A DNA stretch of 64,000 nt from Chaetoceros tenuissimus (taxonomy: Eukaryota; Bacillariophyta; Thalassiosirophyceae; Chaetocerotales; Chaetocerotaceae), in assembly GCA_021927905.1 (NCBI GenBank), contig BLLK01000029.1:806001-870000 (forward strand), given 5' to 3'. The notes under the pieces are model-generated. The model was not told the origin of the DNA, did no database searches, and saw only the letters and a list, made by a program, of their open reading frames with translations. The stretch's first letter is position 1, and every line of letters starts with the position of its first letter. The translations under genes were made by a program, and so were the position numbers. Shown piece after piece: positions 1-11,222 of this stretch.

Positions 1-2262
1 TGTATCTTGCACAGTTTTTGAAACATTAGTTTTCATAGTTTTAGAGATAGTTTGCTCAAGAGTTTGGGAAACTGTCTTGTTCAAAGATGGAACAAGGCCT
101 GACTGCACCTCATATCTGACAGCCTTTTGGATTTGCCCAGTCACGAAACTCTCATGTTTTTGGAAATGTGAGGCAATGCTCTTTTTCACAATTTCTTCAA
201 TCTCTTCCTTCGTAACGCCAACTGCAGGTGCAGATGATACCTTTGTTTCCATTGCCGGTGACGGAGTAGGATTGGGGTTGGCAGCTGTGCTTGGTTCTTC
301 GCGTTTGAGAATCTTAATTTTTTTATCCTCGTTTGAAGGTTTGCTTTTCTTCTCGGACTGCTTTGGAGGTCTTTTGTTACTCCCTGCTCTAATAGGAGCA
401 ACGATTTCATCAGCTTTCTTTACATTCATACCTAGAATTTGCATAGGAGAAAGTAGTTCGCTCTTTTGTTGCTTTGGTGGAGCGCTTGTTGCACGAACAT
501 CAATCTTTGGAGCTTCAGGTAGAGGCAAACTACTTAGATCAATATCTGATTTTGCACTAGGCATTGATTCTTCCTCTTCTTTCTTTGATACCCCTGCAAG
601 ATTACCAAGCCAATTTGAAAATGCTCCTTCACCTTGACCACCCAGAAATGATGGCATAGAAGAAGCAGCTGGAGGAACAGGCACAGTCTCATTTGTTAAA
701 GTAGGTTCATCACCATCACCCTCGCCCTCTTCTTCATTCGACTCATAGGATTCATCCAAGTCCTCATAGTCTTGAAACTCGACATTACTGGCTGCTGCAT
801 CTTCAGTTGTGATTGGAATCATCACTTCAACTTCTCCAATAGAGACTCCATCAGCAACTACTCCAGCTTCGAGTGCAACGGGAGGTGCGAGCATAGATGG
901 AGACAGAGTCAATTTTTGCACTGCTTTACTTTGAACGCAAAATAAATCTACATTAAACTGCTTCGCATCAGAGTCCTCGTCAAGTGACGACAGTACGCTT
1001 TGAGAAAAAATAGGTTGAAGAGATTTGAAAACAACAATGTAGTCAAACCCGATGACAGCTCCAACCTTTCTTGAAGGTGTTGATCCAGAAGCAGGAATTT
1101 CACGTAGTTGGCTTGCAAGATGAAGAGCGTACACATTTCCTTTCTCATCACTTAAAATTACAAAAGTAGACGGTGCTTCTTCTTCGTCGCTTACAGATGG
1201 AATATCACATACAGATATATTTGAAGGAGTTGGACTCTCATTACCTAATTTGAATGTTCTGACAACACTTGGTGGGGAACCAGTCATTGTGAAAGGTGAC
1301 CACAGAGTAACTTCTCCATCGAAAGTATATGAAATGAATGGACTAGTCATGTAAGAGCATTCTTCCATTCCAGTAGTACCACCAGCTCGGAACATGGAAC
1401 ATGCATCTTCGAACGCAGACAAAAAGAATGCCTTTTGTACTGAATCACCGCTAGATACTCGCACTGTCTTAACACATTTTGCAGACATGGTACAAGCAGA
1501 CAAATCTGATGTAGTAGCATCAACTTCCTTTCCATTTAAAGTATAAACTGTGTTTCTCAAGTCCCACAATCTCACTGCTCCATCATTGTGTGAAGTCAAG
1601 ACATGTCTAGCATCAAGATTGGACCAAGTCAAATCATTTATGCCACAATCACTAGAAAATGCATCAGTTACCACAAATTTCAGCATACCATCGACATTTT
1701 GGTCATCTTTCATTTCGCATACAGCATGAGCTTGTCCCTCTTCGGTGCTTGCGGTAGTAAGTAACCTAGTGGTCTCTACAAAGGTAGCTACACTGTTGCC
1801 CTTGTGCAAAAGAATAAACTGATTTGGATTGAATGGATGCCAAACCACTCTTTCCAAAGTCCCTTCATTATTTTCATCTTTCTGGATTTCCAAAAGCATT
1901 TCACTTGAAAGTTCATCTTCTCTGCCGAAAACACGCCAAACTCTGCAGTCACTTGGACATACAGATGCAAGGATATCACTGCTACTTCCGAAGAAACTAA
2001 CGTCTGTTATTCTTTCCTTATGTCCTCTCAACAAAGTACGAAGAGAGGATGAGCGATCCATGACACGAATTAACCCATTCTTTACTGCATAAACAATGTA
2101 ATTGTCATTGAGGCCTAGTAAGGATCCAGTTGCGATGGTATTTGGAGTAGAGGCTAAATTTGTGATCGGGTCTGTATGCGGTTGAGTTGGACTCTTGCCA
2201 CTTGTGTCGAAAATCACCTTCGTAGGATTCGATGCATTAGGCAAAGGCGTTGTTGAATTCAT
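1..2262 (-). CDS. EDC4/Ge-1-like mRNA-decapping scaffold, C-terminus beyond left edge
   Basis: An uninterrupted frame of 754 codons starts at ATG 2262-2260 and runs off position 1. Residues about 50-480 read as a WD40 propeller: GHKERITDVSF, WHPFNPNQFILL and DLTWSNLDARHVLTSHNDG carry the expected H-x-x-x-I-x-x-V, WHP and DG-x-V-x-LWD spacing. An acidic linker and a Ser/Pro/Lys-rich low-complexity region follow. The last visible residues, with spaced V/I-x-K-T repeats such as LEQTISKTMKTNVSKTV, resemble the helical start of the EDC4 C-terminal region. EDC4 (Ge-1, plant VARICOSE) is a P-body scaffold that links DCP2 to DCP1; that role comes from the family. The layout (N-terminal WD40, disordered middle, regular helical tail) fits, but the tail is cut, so another WD40 scaffold is possible. 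No intron is needed. Confidence 0.72.
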   Translation of the reverse strand, partial: MNSTTPLPNASNPTKVIFDTSGKSPTQPHTDPITNLASTPNTIATGSLLGLNDNYIVYAVKNGLIRVMDRSSSLRTLLRGHKERITDVSFFGSSSDILASVCPSDCRVWRVFGREDELSSEMLLEIQKDENNEGTLERVVWHPFNPNQFILLHKGNSVATFVETTRLLTTASTEEGQAHAVCEMKDDQNVDGMLKFVVTDAFSSDCGINDLTWSNLDARHVLTSHNDGAVRLWDLRNTVYTLNGKEVDATTSDLSACTMSAKCVKTVRVSSGDSVQKAFFLSAFEDACSMFRAGGTTGMEECSYMTSPFISYTFDGEVTLWSPFTMTGSPPSVVRTFKLGNESPTPSNISVCDIPSVSDEEEAPSTFVILSDEKGNVYALHLASQLREIPASGSTPSRKVGAVIGFDYIVVFKSLQPIFSQSVLSSLDEDSDAKQFNVDLFCVQSKAVQKLTLSPSMLAPPVALEAGVVADGVSIGEVEVMIPITTEDAAASNVEFQDYEDLDESYESNEEEGEGDGDEPTLTNETVPVPPAASSMPSFLGGQGEGAFSNWLGNLAGVSKKEEEESMPSAKSDIDLSSLPLPEAPKIDVRATSAPPKQQKSELLSPMQILGMNVKKADEIVAPIRAGSNKRPPKQSEKKSKPSNEDKKIKILKREEPSTAANPNPTPSPAMETKVSSAPAVGVTKEEIEEIVKKSIASHFQKHESFVTGQIQKAVRYEVQSGLVPSLNKTVSQTLEQTISKTMKTNVSKTVQDT

Positions 2263-2576
2263 ATTAGCTGTATATATCTGTGTATGCAGGTTCCACAATA
2301 TGAATAGATGTTTACTTGACCTTTTCAATAGTAACAATGTATCTTTCATCTTCATCACATCGATCATCGATAAAGGTTCAGGTTCCTCCAAAGAAGAGAG
2401 GGGGGAGAGCCACAAGAAGCTTTGGCCTGTCTGTCGTCCGAACATTCAACATGGGACCAAAATATGGGACTGAGGATTTCTATTTTCATTTAGGTGAAAA
2501 GTAGACTAAGGTAAGTAGGAATAAATAACAATCAATTCATTTCCTATTATTATTATTATTATAATGTATCAGTAAA
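2263..2576. other. spacer between EDC4-like start and ABC transporter stop
   Basis: This 314-bp stretch lies upstream of the EDC4-like ATG and downstream of the transporter stop, both genes being on the minus strand. It must hold the EDC4-like promoter and 5' UTR and the transporter 3' end. A TTA/TAT-rich tract near 2545-2565 is the only low-complexity sequence. Nothing else is recognisable. Confidence 0.5.
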
Positions 2577-5500
2577 TTATGCTAGCAGAGGTTCTTGCAA
2601 TTCTGTCGAGGAATTTCTGTTGGTCGATGCTCCCTTTTTCTTATTGTGTAAATCGGCATCCACCATGGTTCTCAATTGCCCGTTATTTATCTTGAGCAAA
2701 TCTGATGGTTTACCATATTCAATGACTTCACCATCACCCATAACTACAATCTTATCCGAATCAAGAACTGTATCCAGTCTATGTGCTACAATAATCACTG
2801 TGGCTCCCTTTTCCACAAATTCCTTCTTGATTGTGTTTTGGACTTGAGCATCTGTATTCGCATCAACAGAAGAAGTTGCTTCATCGAGAACTAAAATTTT
2901 GCTTTTTCGAAGTAATGCGCGTGCCAAACAAATGATTTGCCTTTGTCCTGCACTAATGTTTTTGCCTCCTTCAGAAATCATAGAATCTAGCCCATCAGAC
3001 GAGCGATATTGACGAGCGAGGTCGGGTGATGCTTTTTCCAGTGCCTGCCAGCAATCCTCGTCAGATGCATTTCCAGTGGCATCCAGGTTATACTTTAGAG
3101 TTCCTTCAAAGAGAACTGGGTCTTGGGGAATAATGGAAAGAGACTTTCTCAAACTTTGAAGGCTTAATGATCTAACATCCACACCATCAATTTCGATCGT
3201 TCCTCCTGATTCAATTTCGACCAATCTGAAGAGAGTCAATAATAATGTGCTTTTCCCGGATCCCGTTCTTCCTACTATTCCCAACGTAGACCCTGGTTTG
3301 ATTGAAAGATTCACATTTTTAAGAGCAAGTGGAGCAGATTCACTGTATCTCATTGAAACATTTTTAAAGTTGATGGAACCTCTCCACGGCCATCCACTGG
3401 AAATCAGCCCAACATCATTTTTTGGAGTCGTAGGAAGTATGATCTTTTTGGTTTGATCCAGTTCACGCAATGCTTCCCCGATCTTGCTTTTTTCTTGAGG
3501 AATATTGTCGGGCAAGTTATCTTGGCTTGGTCCAGAGCCAGAGTTAAGATCCGTGATTTCTGTAACTCTCTGAACAGAAAGCATCTGGCTTTCTAAATCA
3601 GTCAGTACTCGCACGGCCCAAGTAAGCAAACCCGTGATTGCCAATGATTGTGTAAGGCCCCATCCAGCACTTCCACTTTTCATTTTACCCATTCTAGTCA
3701 AAAATACAGAAGCAAACGCAGCAGTTAATACAACTACATTTCCAAGTGTCTCTAATCGTACAGATAGCCATCTATCTAAAGACTTCACGGTATAGATAAC
3801 ATTGAGATTGTTATCTGTCAGCTTTCTCAATCCATTTGACCAACGTTTTGGACTTTGTGGGATACTTCGTATAGTTTCAGCACCCTTCAACGCTTCTTGG
3901 AATTGAGTGTAGATGGGACTGCGGCTCTTGGACTCAAAACGCTTCAAGTCACGTGCTGCTGGTCTAAATTTGGTCATAATATTTGTGTAAAAGATGGAAA
4001 TGAATAGCAGAGGAACTACCATTCCTGGTGTCATGAGCGAAGTGAGACCAGCAACAGTGATGGCGATATTGAGGAAACAGAAAAGAACGGATCCTATGCC
4101 ATCAGGTACTCCACGATCTACGGTTTCGAGCTCTTTACCGAATCTTGAAAGCAGTTGGCCCGATGGAGTTGAGTCGAAAAAAGTGACAGGTGCATTAAAT
4201 ACAGAAGCGAGCATTTTGTTGTGAATGAATTCTGATGCTTTGGAGCCAACTTTCATCAGCAAGAAACTCCTTAACCATAAAGTAACGGAGACCACGCCTG
4301 CCGCGTAAACCAATGATTGTAAGTATTTACTTCCAAGCGCTGATGCTGTTTCGACTCCCAATTCAGTCCATTTTGCAACCGTATATTGCTGAAAAAATTG
4401 GGCACTATTAGATAGTAGGTAGCATCCCAATGCCGTAGAAATCAAAAGGGGATTTCTGACACTCTTCAAGTAAGTCATATAAGTTGCGATAGGCACAGCT
4501 CCTTCTGACATTTTGTCATCAATTGTCTGAAGAGCTTTTCCATCCTTTTTCTCCGACTCAGCCTCTTTATCGTCCACAACCTTTGACGATGTATCACTTG
4601 CAACAGTAGAATTATTTAATTGGGTCACTGTACGTGGGCTGTCACGAGTATTGGATTCTTCAACCATCACATTTTTCATTGTTGACTGAGATACAATATC
4701 CTTCTCCTTTTCCAATGTTGCATCTATTTCTTGATTTTCATCAGACTTCAAATGCTCAGAGTCAATAGAGATGCTTCGGAGATCATGTCCTCTCGAAATA
4801 AGGTCGTCGTATGTACCAACATCAACAATTTTTGAGCAGTCCGATTTCATTTTTCCCATCAATACAACCTTGTCACATCTTCTTGGTAAAGAGACATCAT
4901 TTGTAACAAAAAGAACTGCTGCATTTCTCTCTCTCAACCTTTTTGACACTCTATCGAAAACCAATGCAGATACTTTCACATCAAGTGCAGACAGCACATC
5001 GTCCAAAATATAAACTCCTGCATCTTCATTATACAAAGCCCGTGCAAGTTGTACTCTAGCCCGTTGACCACCTGATAAACTCGACCCCCCTTCACCAACA
5101 TCAGTGCTAAAAGAAAGCGTGCCTTGACTTATGTCTTCATCCAAGCCTGCGTCATATAATGCGTTTTGGAACCTCCGTTCATCAAACTCCCTTCCGAACA
5201 AGATAGCGTCTTTCAATGTACCCTTTGTCAACCAAGCCTCTTGAGCACAATATGCCACATCACCATTGAGTGCAACCCTTGTGACATCAGACATGGAGCC
5301 TTCTATTGCGGATGGATCTACAACTACTCTAGGTACAGGTTCTAATTCACCCAATAATGATCGAACAAGGCAAGATTTACCAGATCCAACAGGCCCAACA
5401 ACAGCTACGATCTCTCCACCATTTACGGTTAAATTAGCCCCACATAATGCTGGAGATGGTATGGAAATTGTTTCTCCATTCTTTGCTCTTGTTGGTTTTG

Positions 5501-7213
5501 CCCATAAAAAGTTTCCATTTTCTAATGTAATTTTTCCTCCGCCATTTGTCTTTGATAAATGAGCAACATAAGGTGTCAAGTCCTCTTGACGGAGATATTT
5601 CGAGAGTCTTCTTAATGCATTTTTCCCGTTTGCAATAGAGTCAATCACCATGGGATAAAATAGCAGTGGAAATCGAAGTTGATTGAACAAAGAAATTGCT
5701 GTAAAAATTGTACTTGCGACTATAGGTCTGCCTGTTTTTTGATATGCTGTAAGAGTTACAACAAGTACAATAGCTGGTACTGCATTTGAAATAGCTTGGT
5801 TGAGCGCACGAAAAGCACCACGTGCAATGTGACGCTTGATTTCTTCTTGCCTTGCATCCTCAATTTTCTTTTCAAATTCCCTTTCCCATGCTTGTAGTTT
5901 TAATAATTTCATATTGGTAATTGCTTCCACAGTTTTCCGTGTTCTCACATCTTTAGCCTCACTTTCATATTTACTCAATCTGTTAAGAACTCGTAAGCAA
6001 AGGGCGTTGGTAGGAATTGTAAGTAACAAAACCGATACACCTAAAGAAAATATTAGAAATTTCTAAAAAAGGCCATATCATGTAAATATTTCTCAAACAT
6101 ACCTGCAAATACGCTAGGACCTAAATACTTGTAAAGTAGGGAAGAATAGATACAAAATTGTAATATTCCATCCCACAATGTATGGATTTGTAAAGATGTC
6201 ATTTCAATGGTAGAGACATCTGACTGCATCAAGTTCAACACACTACTTGACTCTCCAACTGACTTTTTCTTCTTGTCATCTTTTTCATCTTTCTTCGAGC
6301 TATCACTTTCTATATTCTGTCTCGATGAAACTCGCAAACTTTTATCAAATATCAAACCTGATAGAGACCCCCTCACCATAGTCGAGCACTTTACAATGCT
6401 GTGAAAGTAAGCGTTCTCTATAACCATTTTGATACTTAAAACAGCCACAAGGTCAAAAGCTGCTCGGATAGCTTTTGACGGATGATGCATATCTCCAGAC
6501 TCAATTAGTTTCAATAACCTAGAAACTAAGATAGCAGGAAATGCCTGAATCAAGGTGTTTAACAAACGAAGAATACCAGTCTTGGCCACATTTCCCTTTT
6601 GATGTATAAATAGTGCTTTGGCCAATGTCAAAGATTCTGAAGTAGACAATTTCTCTTCTATTGAATCAGCCAATGATTTATCCGATGCATTCGCAGAATG
6701 GGATCTCAACTGCTCAAGTTTTCGCTTAGCTTTGGATTTACATTTTGAATATATTTTCTCTAATTCAGGAACTTGATGATCCATTTTGATTGCATCTTTT
6801 GAAGGAAAGATGTCACCTTCTTCCAACTGACGTTTTTTTGATATCTTGAGTAGCGGATCAACATAATTATAAAGCATACGCGATAAAATACTACTTTGAT
6901 ATTCCCCACGCAAATGACCTCCATTATTACTGTCACTTTCAATTACAGCTGATGATTGAAGCCGTGTAGAAGATTCATTGGATGCAGCAGACTTTGGCAC
7001 CTCTAAAGGATTCCTTGTCCTTGACGGTGAAAATTGCGAGTGACTGCTATGCTTGCTTGGTGCTATAGCTGCAGATACTGTCGTCCTTCCAATTCCGTAG
7101 GGTGAAGCAAGAGGTAAAATCACAGCATAAGCAATAGAAAGCCAAAGCGTTGATTTTTTTGTCCTCATTTTGTAATGGTACTTGTCTCGAACAAAATATT
7201 CCTTTCTCTTCAA
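2577..7213 (-). CDS. ABC transporter, ABCC (MRP) subfamily, full-length, two exons
   Basis: Exon 1 is 7213-6103 and exon 2 is 6040-2577. The 62-bp intron (6041-6102) has donor GTATGT and acceptor TTTAG and restores the ABCC-like string LGPSVFAGVSVLLLTIP across the join. The spliced protein has 1524 residues: TMD1, NBD1 (Walker A GPVGSGKS about 586-593, signature LSGGQRAR about 692, Walker B VYILDD about 713), an acidic linker, TMD2, NBD2 (Walker A GRTGSGKS about 1295, ISAGQRQ, ILVLDEATSSVD). An Asp in place of the catalytic Glu after Walker B of NBD1 is the normal asymmetry of ABCC proteins. Family members export glutathione or other conjugates and organic anions, often across the vacuolar membrane; the substrate here cannot be told. 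A second ATG at 7168 (MRTKKSTLWLSIAYAVIL) begins a signal-like segment and may be the true start. Confidence 0.92.
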
Positions 7214-8432
7214 TTCAAGTCAAGATCTGAACTCTATGTGATTGTAGAGCATCCACTATGTTATTGAATCCAGTCAGTTTAGGTATGTAAAATGGAAGAA
7301 TACTGAGTAGAACAAAGCTGACCAAGAAACTTCCAGTTTATAATGGTACTTAGTCAGAAGAGAAACATCACAACCAACCTGATTTGAGTGATGCTTTTTT
7401 GCTCCTCCTGTTCCTCGTGTCGTGGTCAGATTTGCTTGGATGAGAACCTCGCTTCAAGGTTTAGAGTATCCCTTTACAATCAGTCACTCTATTAATAAAA
7501 GCAAAAGGATACTCTACTTTTGCTTTGATAGAAAAGAGTGTTTGTACCAAAAGAAGAGGACTTCTTCAGCAACGGGTTTCAAACGAGGAGACACAACTAG
7601 TCTAGGTATTCGTTTATTGTACCGGAACAATTTAGGCTGAAAATGGAACAATCGGAACAGGAACAATTGGAACAACGGTCAAAATAACGGTTATACTTAT
7701 AGTCATTTATTACTGATTCTTCTACGTTACTGATTCCTCATGTACATCTACTAATGGAAACTACAATGCTTTGATAAATATACTTTCCAGCCATTAAATA
7801 GTGCAAAAGATCTACTTCAAGTTTATAATTTACCAAATCATTATCATTACATGTGTCGCGACAAGCTTGAATTGAGAAAATATTCTTAATAACATCACAA
7901 TGACTTGAATAATTCTGCTTTGTTCTATATGAAATAATAATGGAGATGTCTGTGTATTTATCTTCTAGCTTAGTGGTGATAATACTGATACTTGAGTATC
8001 TGAAGGAGCAACCTTCATTGTTGTTAGGAAAATCGTCGGTAGCCTTTTGGATTCTATGTAGAAGGATTTCTACCAATATTTTCGAGGGAATGGGTTATTG
8101 TTAAAACAAATTAAATAGATCTAAAGTGAGAGTTAATAAAGAACTACAATAGTGACAACAGCCACAACAATAGTAGTGCAAACGAGCATTTTGCTGGGTT
8201 GCCAATGATGAAAGGAGAGACGGACAGACGATGTATAAGTGGTGTATACTAGTTATAATAGGGTCATATTTGTTGTGGGTTATGAACCGGAACACTAACC
8301 GGAACAATTGGGCCACCCTCACGGAACACTGGACGAATACCTAGACACAACCTACTTTTTGCTTTTTCAAAACACATCAACAATACCTTCACCTATCTCT
8401 TCGTTTCATAACTAATAGAAACTAAGAATACA
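7214..8432. other. gene-free divergent spacer with candidate short element
   Basis: This 1.2-kb stretch separates the 5' ends of the divergent transporter and CASP genes. No frame in it looks like protein. Most of it is taken up by the candidate inverted-repeat element at 7598-8344; the remainder must hold both promoters. Confidence 0.5.
7598..8344. mobile_element. candidate MITE-like non-autonomous DNA element
   Basis: The 13-mer TCTAGGTATTCGT at 7601-7613 recurs as its exact reverse complement at 8333-8345. The similarity continues more weakly inward, both arms reaching a CCGGAAC-like motif. Just outside lie direct copies of ACACAAC (7591-7597 and 8345-8351) that could be a 7-bp target-site duplication. 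Subterminal GGAACAATT/GGAACA motifs are repeated at both ends (7623-7677 and 8287-8330), a common layout for transposase binding sites. No transposase is inside, so the element would be non-autonomous at about 747 bp. The exact ends are uncertain because the left arm has a few extra bases before the repeat. Confidence 0.4.
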
Positions 8433-10924
8433 ATGGAATCGGAACTTGCTTCAAACCTGTTGACCTTATCCACAGCATGGGCGACGTTTGGCTGGGATAG
8501 CAAAAAGGCTTCTCTTGAAAAGGCTGCCTCAACCGCAAAAGCAAATAATACACAAGCCCAAAGCGCTAGAAAACTACTCGCTGAATCTACAAAGGCGTTC
8601 AAAAAATCCCTCAAGTCTACAGAAGCCAGTATAGTCACTACCGATGAGCAGAAGGAACATTTTCAAAAATTGTCAACTGCTTCCAAAGGAATTGTAAAAT
8701 CATATCAAGAAGAAATTGATAAACTTACCAAAAGATGTAAACATTCTGACAGTGCCTTGATGGAACTATCAAAAAGTATGACAGCAGTAAATGATCCTTC
8801 CATGTTATTGCAAAACGCTGCTGAGCATTTAAACAGCATGTCTGGACAAGTATCACACCTACTCAAAGGTATGGAAGAGATGCAAGTTGAATTAAATGCA
8901 CAAAAGAAGGAACATTCCAAAAGTAGCAAAAATACTAGTGGGGAATTAAATCAACTAAAGAAGCTTTTGGATGAAGCAAATGCAAAGAATAAAAAACTGG
9001 AACAGGACTTGGCTTCTGCGAAAAAAGCATCTGCTTCTTCACAGAATGAAAAGTCATACATGAGTAAAGAAGAAAAGGAGGAATTGATTGAACTTCGAAG
9101 TGAAGTTGCAGAATATGAAGTTGAATTTAAAACGCTCAAGAATCAAGATATTACTATCAAGAAGTTAAATGCAAAAATTGAGGACCTTGTTCTAAATCAA
9201 GAAGAGGAACTACAGAGGGAATTGAAGTAAGTAAACTTTTGAATAGCAGGCATCCATTCGGGTAAAATCTATTTCTAATATTTCTACAGAAAAGCACAGG
9301 AACACTTGGCTCAGACTGAGGGTAGGAGAGCAGCAGAGGCTTTGGAGCGTGAGGCTATTATGGAGCGAAAGCTTGCATCACTCGAACTTGAATTGAAAGC
9401 TGAGCGCGCGGGATCTGAAGCGACTCAGGCTTCTTTGCTCGAAGCAGATGAAGGTTTAAATGAGAGAGAAGCAGCATGGGAGGCTCAAAGACAAATTTTA
9501 GTAGATGATGCAGATAGATTGAGAGAACAACTACATTCAGTAAAGAGAGAAAGAGATGACTTGAAAATTAAGGCAGAAGCATTGAAAAATGACGACATTG
9601 GTTCAAAGGATAAAGATATCGAACTTTCTTCGATGCAAATGGAAGACATGCTCACCGAACGAAAAGCTTATGAAGCTGAAGTAAGCGAGTTGACGGTGTC
9701 TGTCAATGCGATGCGAGAAGAAATGAGATTAAAGGATGACGCCATGATGACATTGGAGAGGTAAGTTCGATTATTTGCATGAATCACCGTATATTTTGGC
9801 GGCGTGTTTTCTAATGTGATATTCTCGAATCCAGTCAAATGCAAAGAACTGTCGAATCTCTTGATAACGAAAGATCCTTACTTGCAAATCGTGTAAGTGA
9901 ACTCGAGTCAGAACTTGCTCAGGCTCCATCTAGAGAAATGATTGAAAAGATGCGTCATGAATTGAATATATTGAAGAAGTTGGAGTTTGGTGTAGATCCA
10001 GAGAAAGAAGAAGAGCCAGAAATGACAAGTGCTGATGATGTCAATGAGTTGGAAGCAGTTTTGATCAGTAAGCTGAGAAAGGTGGAAGCAGATCTTATCA
10101 AAGAAAGACGAGAAAAAACAGATCAATACGAGGAATGCGATCAACTCAAAAAGCAAATGAAAGCACTTGAAGAGTCGAAAAGGGAGACAGAGTTACTTGT
10201 CGAAAGGCTAGAATCTGACTTGGATAGAATCACAACTTCCCAGAAACCAAAGGTTGAAGGGAAACCTGAAGAATTTCAGATACATCAAAGCTCGGATCCA
10301 GCAGATCTTGAGCATATTTTGGATCCTTCAGTACCGCCACCAGATCCTGCTTCTAAACCGCCACCTACGGAAGAAGAGAAGAAACCAGATGCCACTGGAA
10401 ATGAAATGACTGACATTCTGATGGCTATGAAGGAAAGACTCACAGCAAAAGTAGACAAGCTTCAGGCTGAAAGAGATAGTTTCAAACAAGAACTACAGCA
10501 ACAAGTCAGTGTTGCAGAGTCACTGAAGACAGATAATACAAAACTCTATGAAAAAGTGAGATACCTTCAAAGTTACAGAAACTCATCTAGTAATCATGTA
10601 CGTTCAATGGATAACACAGATCTAGACCTCGAAGCTCTAGAACAAAGATATGAGGCATCTGTCGACCCATTCAAACAATTTAGTCGCAATGAAAGACAAC
10701 GAAAAATGAATGAAATGTCTCCTATGGAACGAACAGTATTTTTTGTTGCAAGGACAGTGCTAGGGAGTAAAGAAATGAGGACTGCTTTATTCTTTTACGT
10801 CATTGGAATGCACCTTCTCGTGTTCGGTACTACCTATCATTGGTCTCATGGTTGTTCCAGCGTTGCCGCTCATCCTTCACATATTGATGCTATGCATGCA
10901 GGATTACCAGAGATGGAAGAATAG
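8433..10924 (+). CDS. CASP-like Golgi coiled-coil tail-anchored protein, three exons
   Basis: The exons are 8433-9226, 9290-9760 and 9835-10924. The introns (9227-9289 and 9761-9834) start GTAAGT and end CAG. The product has 784 residues. Almost all of it is heptad-rich coiled coil with a short Pro-rich break (PSVPPPDPASKPPPTEEEKK). The last 100 residues are diagnostic of CASP/Coy1: a VRYLQSYR-like motif, then DPFKQFSRNERQRKMNEMSP, then a single membrane span (ALFFYVIGMHLLVFGTTYHW) near the C-terminus. CASP proteins are tail-anchored golgins of the Golgi rim that act in intra-Golgi retrograde transport. The length is close to the usual 650-700 residues. The ATG at 8433 is the first in frame and lies just after a short AT-rich leader. 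Confidence 0.92.
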
Positions 10925-11222
10925 AATACCATTCCACTTAATAATCATCATACAACATGAACATATTGAATATGAGTAGTCTAGGTAAAAATTGATAAAA
11001 GTTTGTATTTTTCAATTGTTATTGTATAAGTATAAATAGTACCCCTTTGAATGGAAGGTGGGGACTGCCCTCTCATTTTTGGCTTGCTTGCTTTGTGTAT
11101 CCACTATTATCCATCTTTTAGACAATCTATGCACCATACCATACCTTACCTTTTTAATAGTGGAGCTGTTGGGATATCTATTTCATTTTCATACTCATAG
11201 TTTATAGGGGAGGGGAGAGGAA
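10925..11222. promoter_or_regulatory. spacer and presumed promoter of MED14-like gene
   Basis: This 298-bp stretch lies between the CASP stop and the MED14-like ATG, both genes being on the plus strand. It is AT-rich at the CASP end and ends with a purine-rich leader (GGGGAGGGGAGAGGAA) directly before the ATG at 11223. No defined motif is claimed. Confidence 0.3.

Noticed and set aside
77-637. 186-codon plus-strand frame
   Set aside because: It lies opposite the EDC4-like gene, is Ser/Phe-rich and has no domain pattern; the minus-strand frame is continuous over 754 codons.
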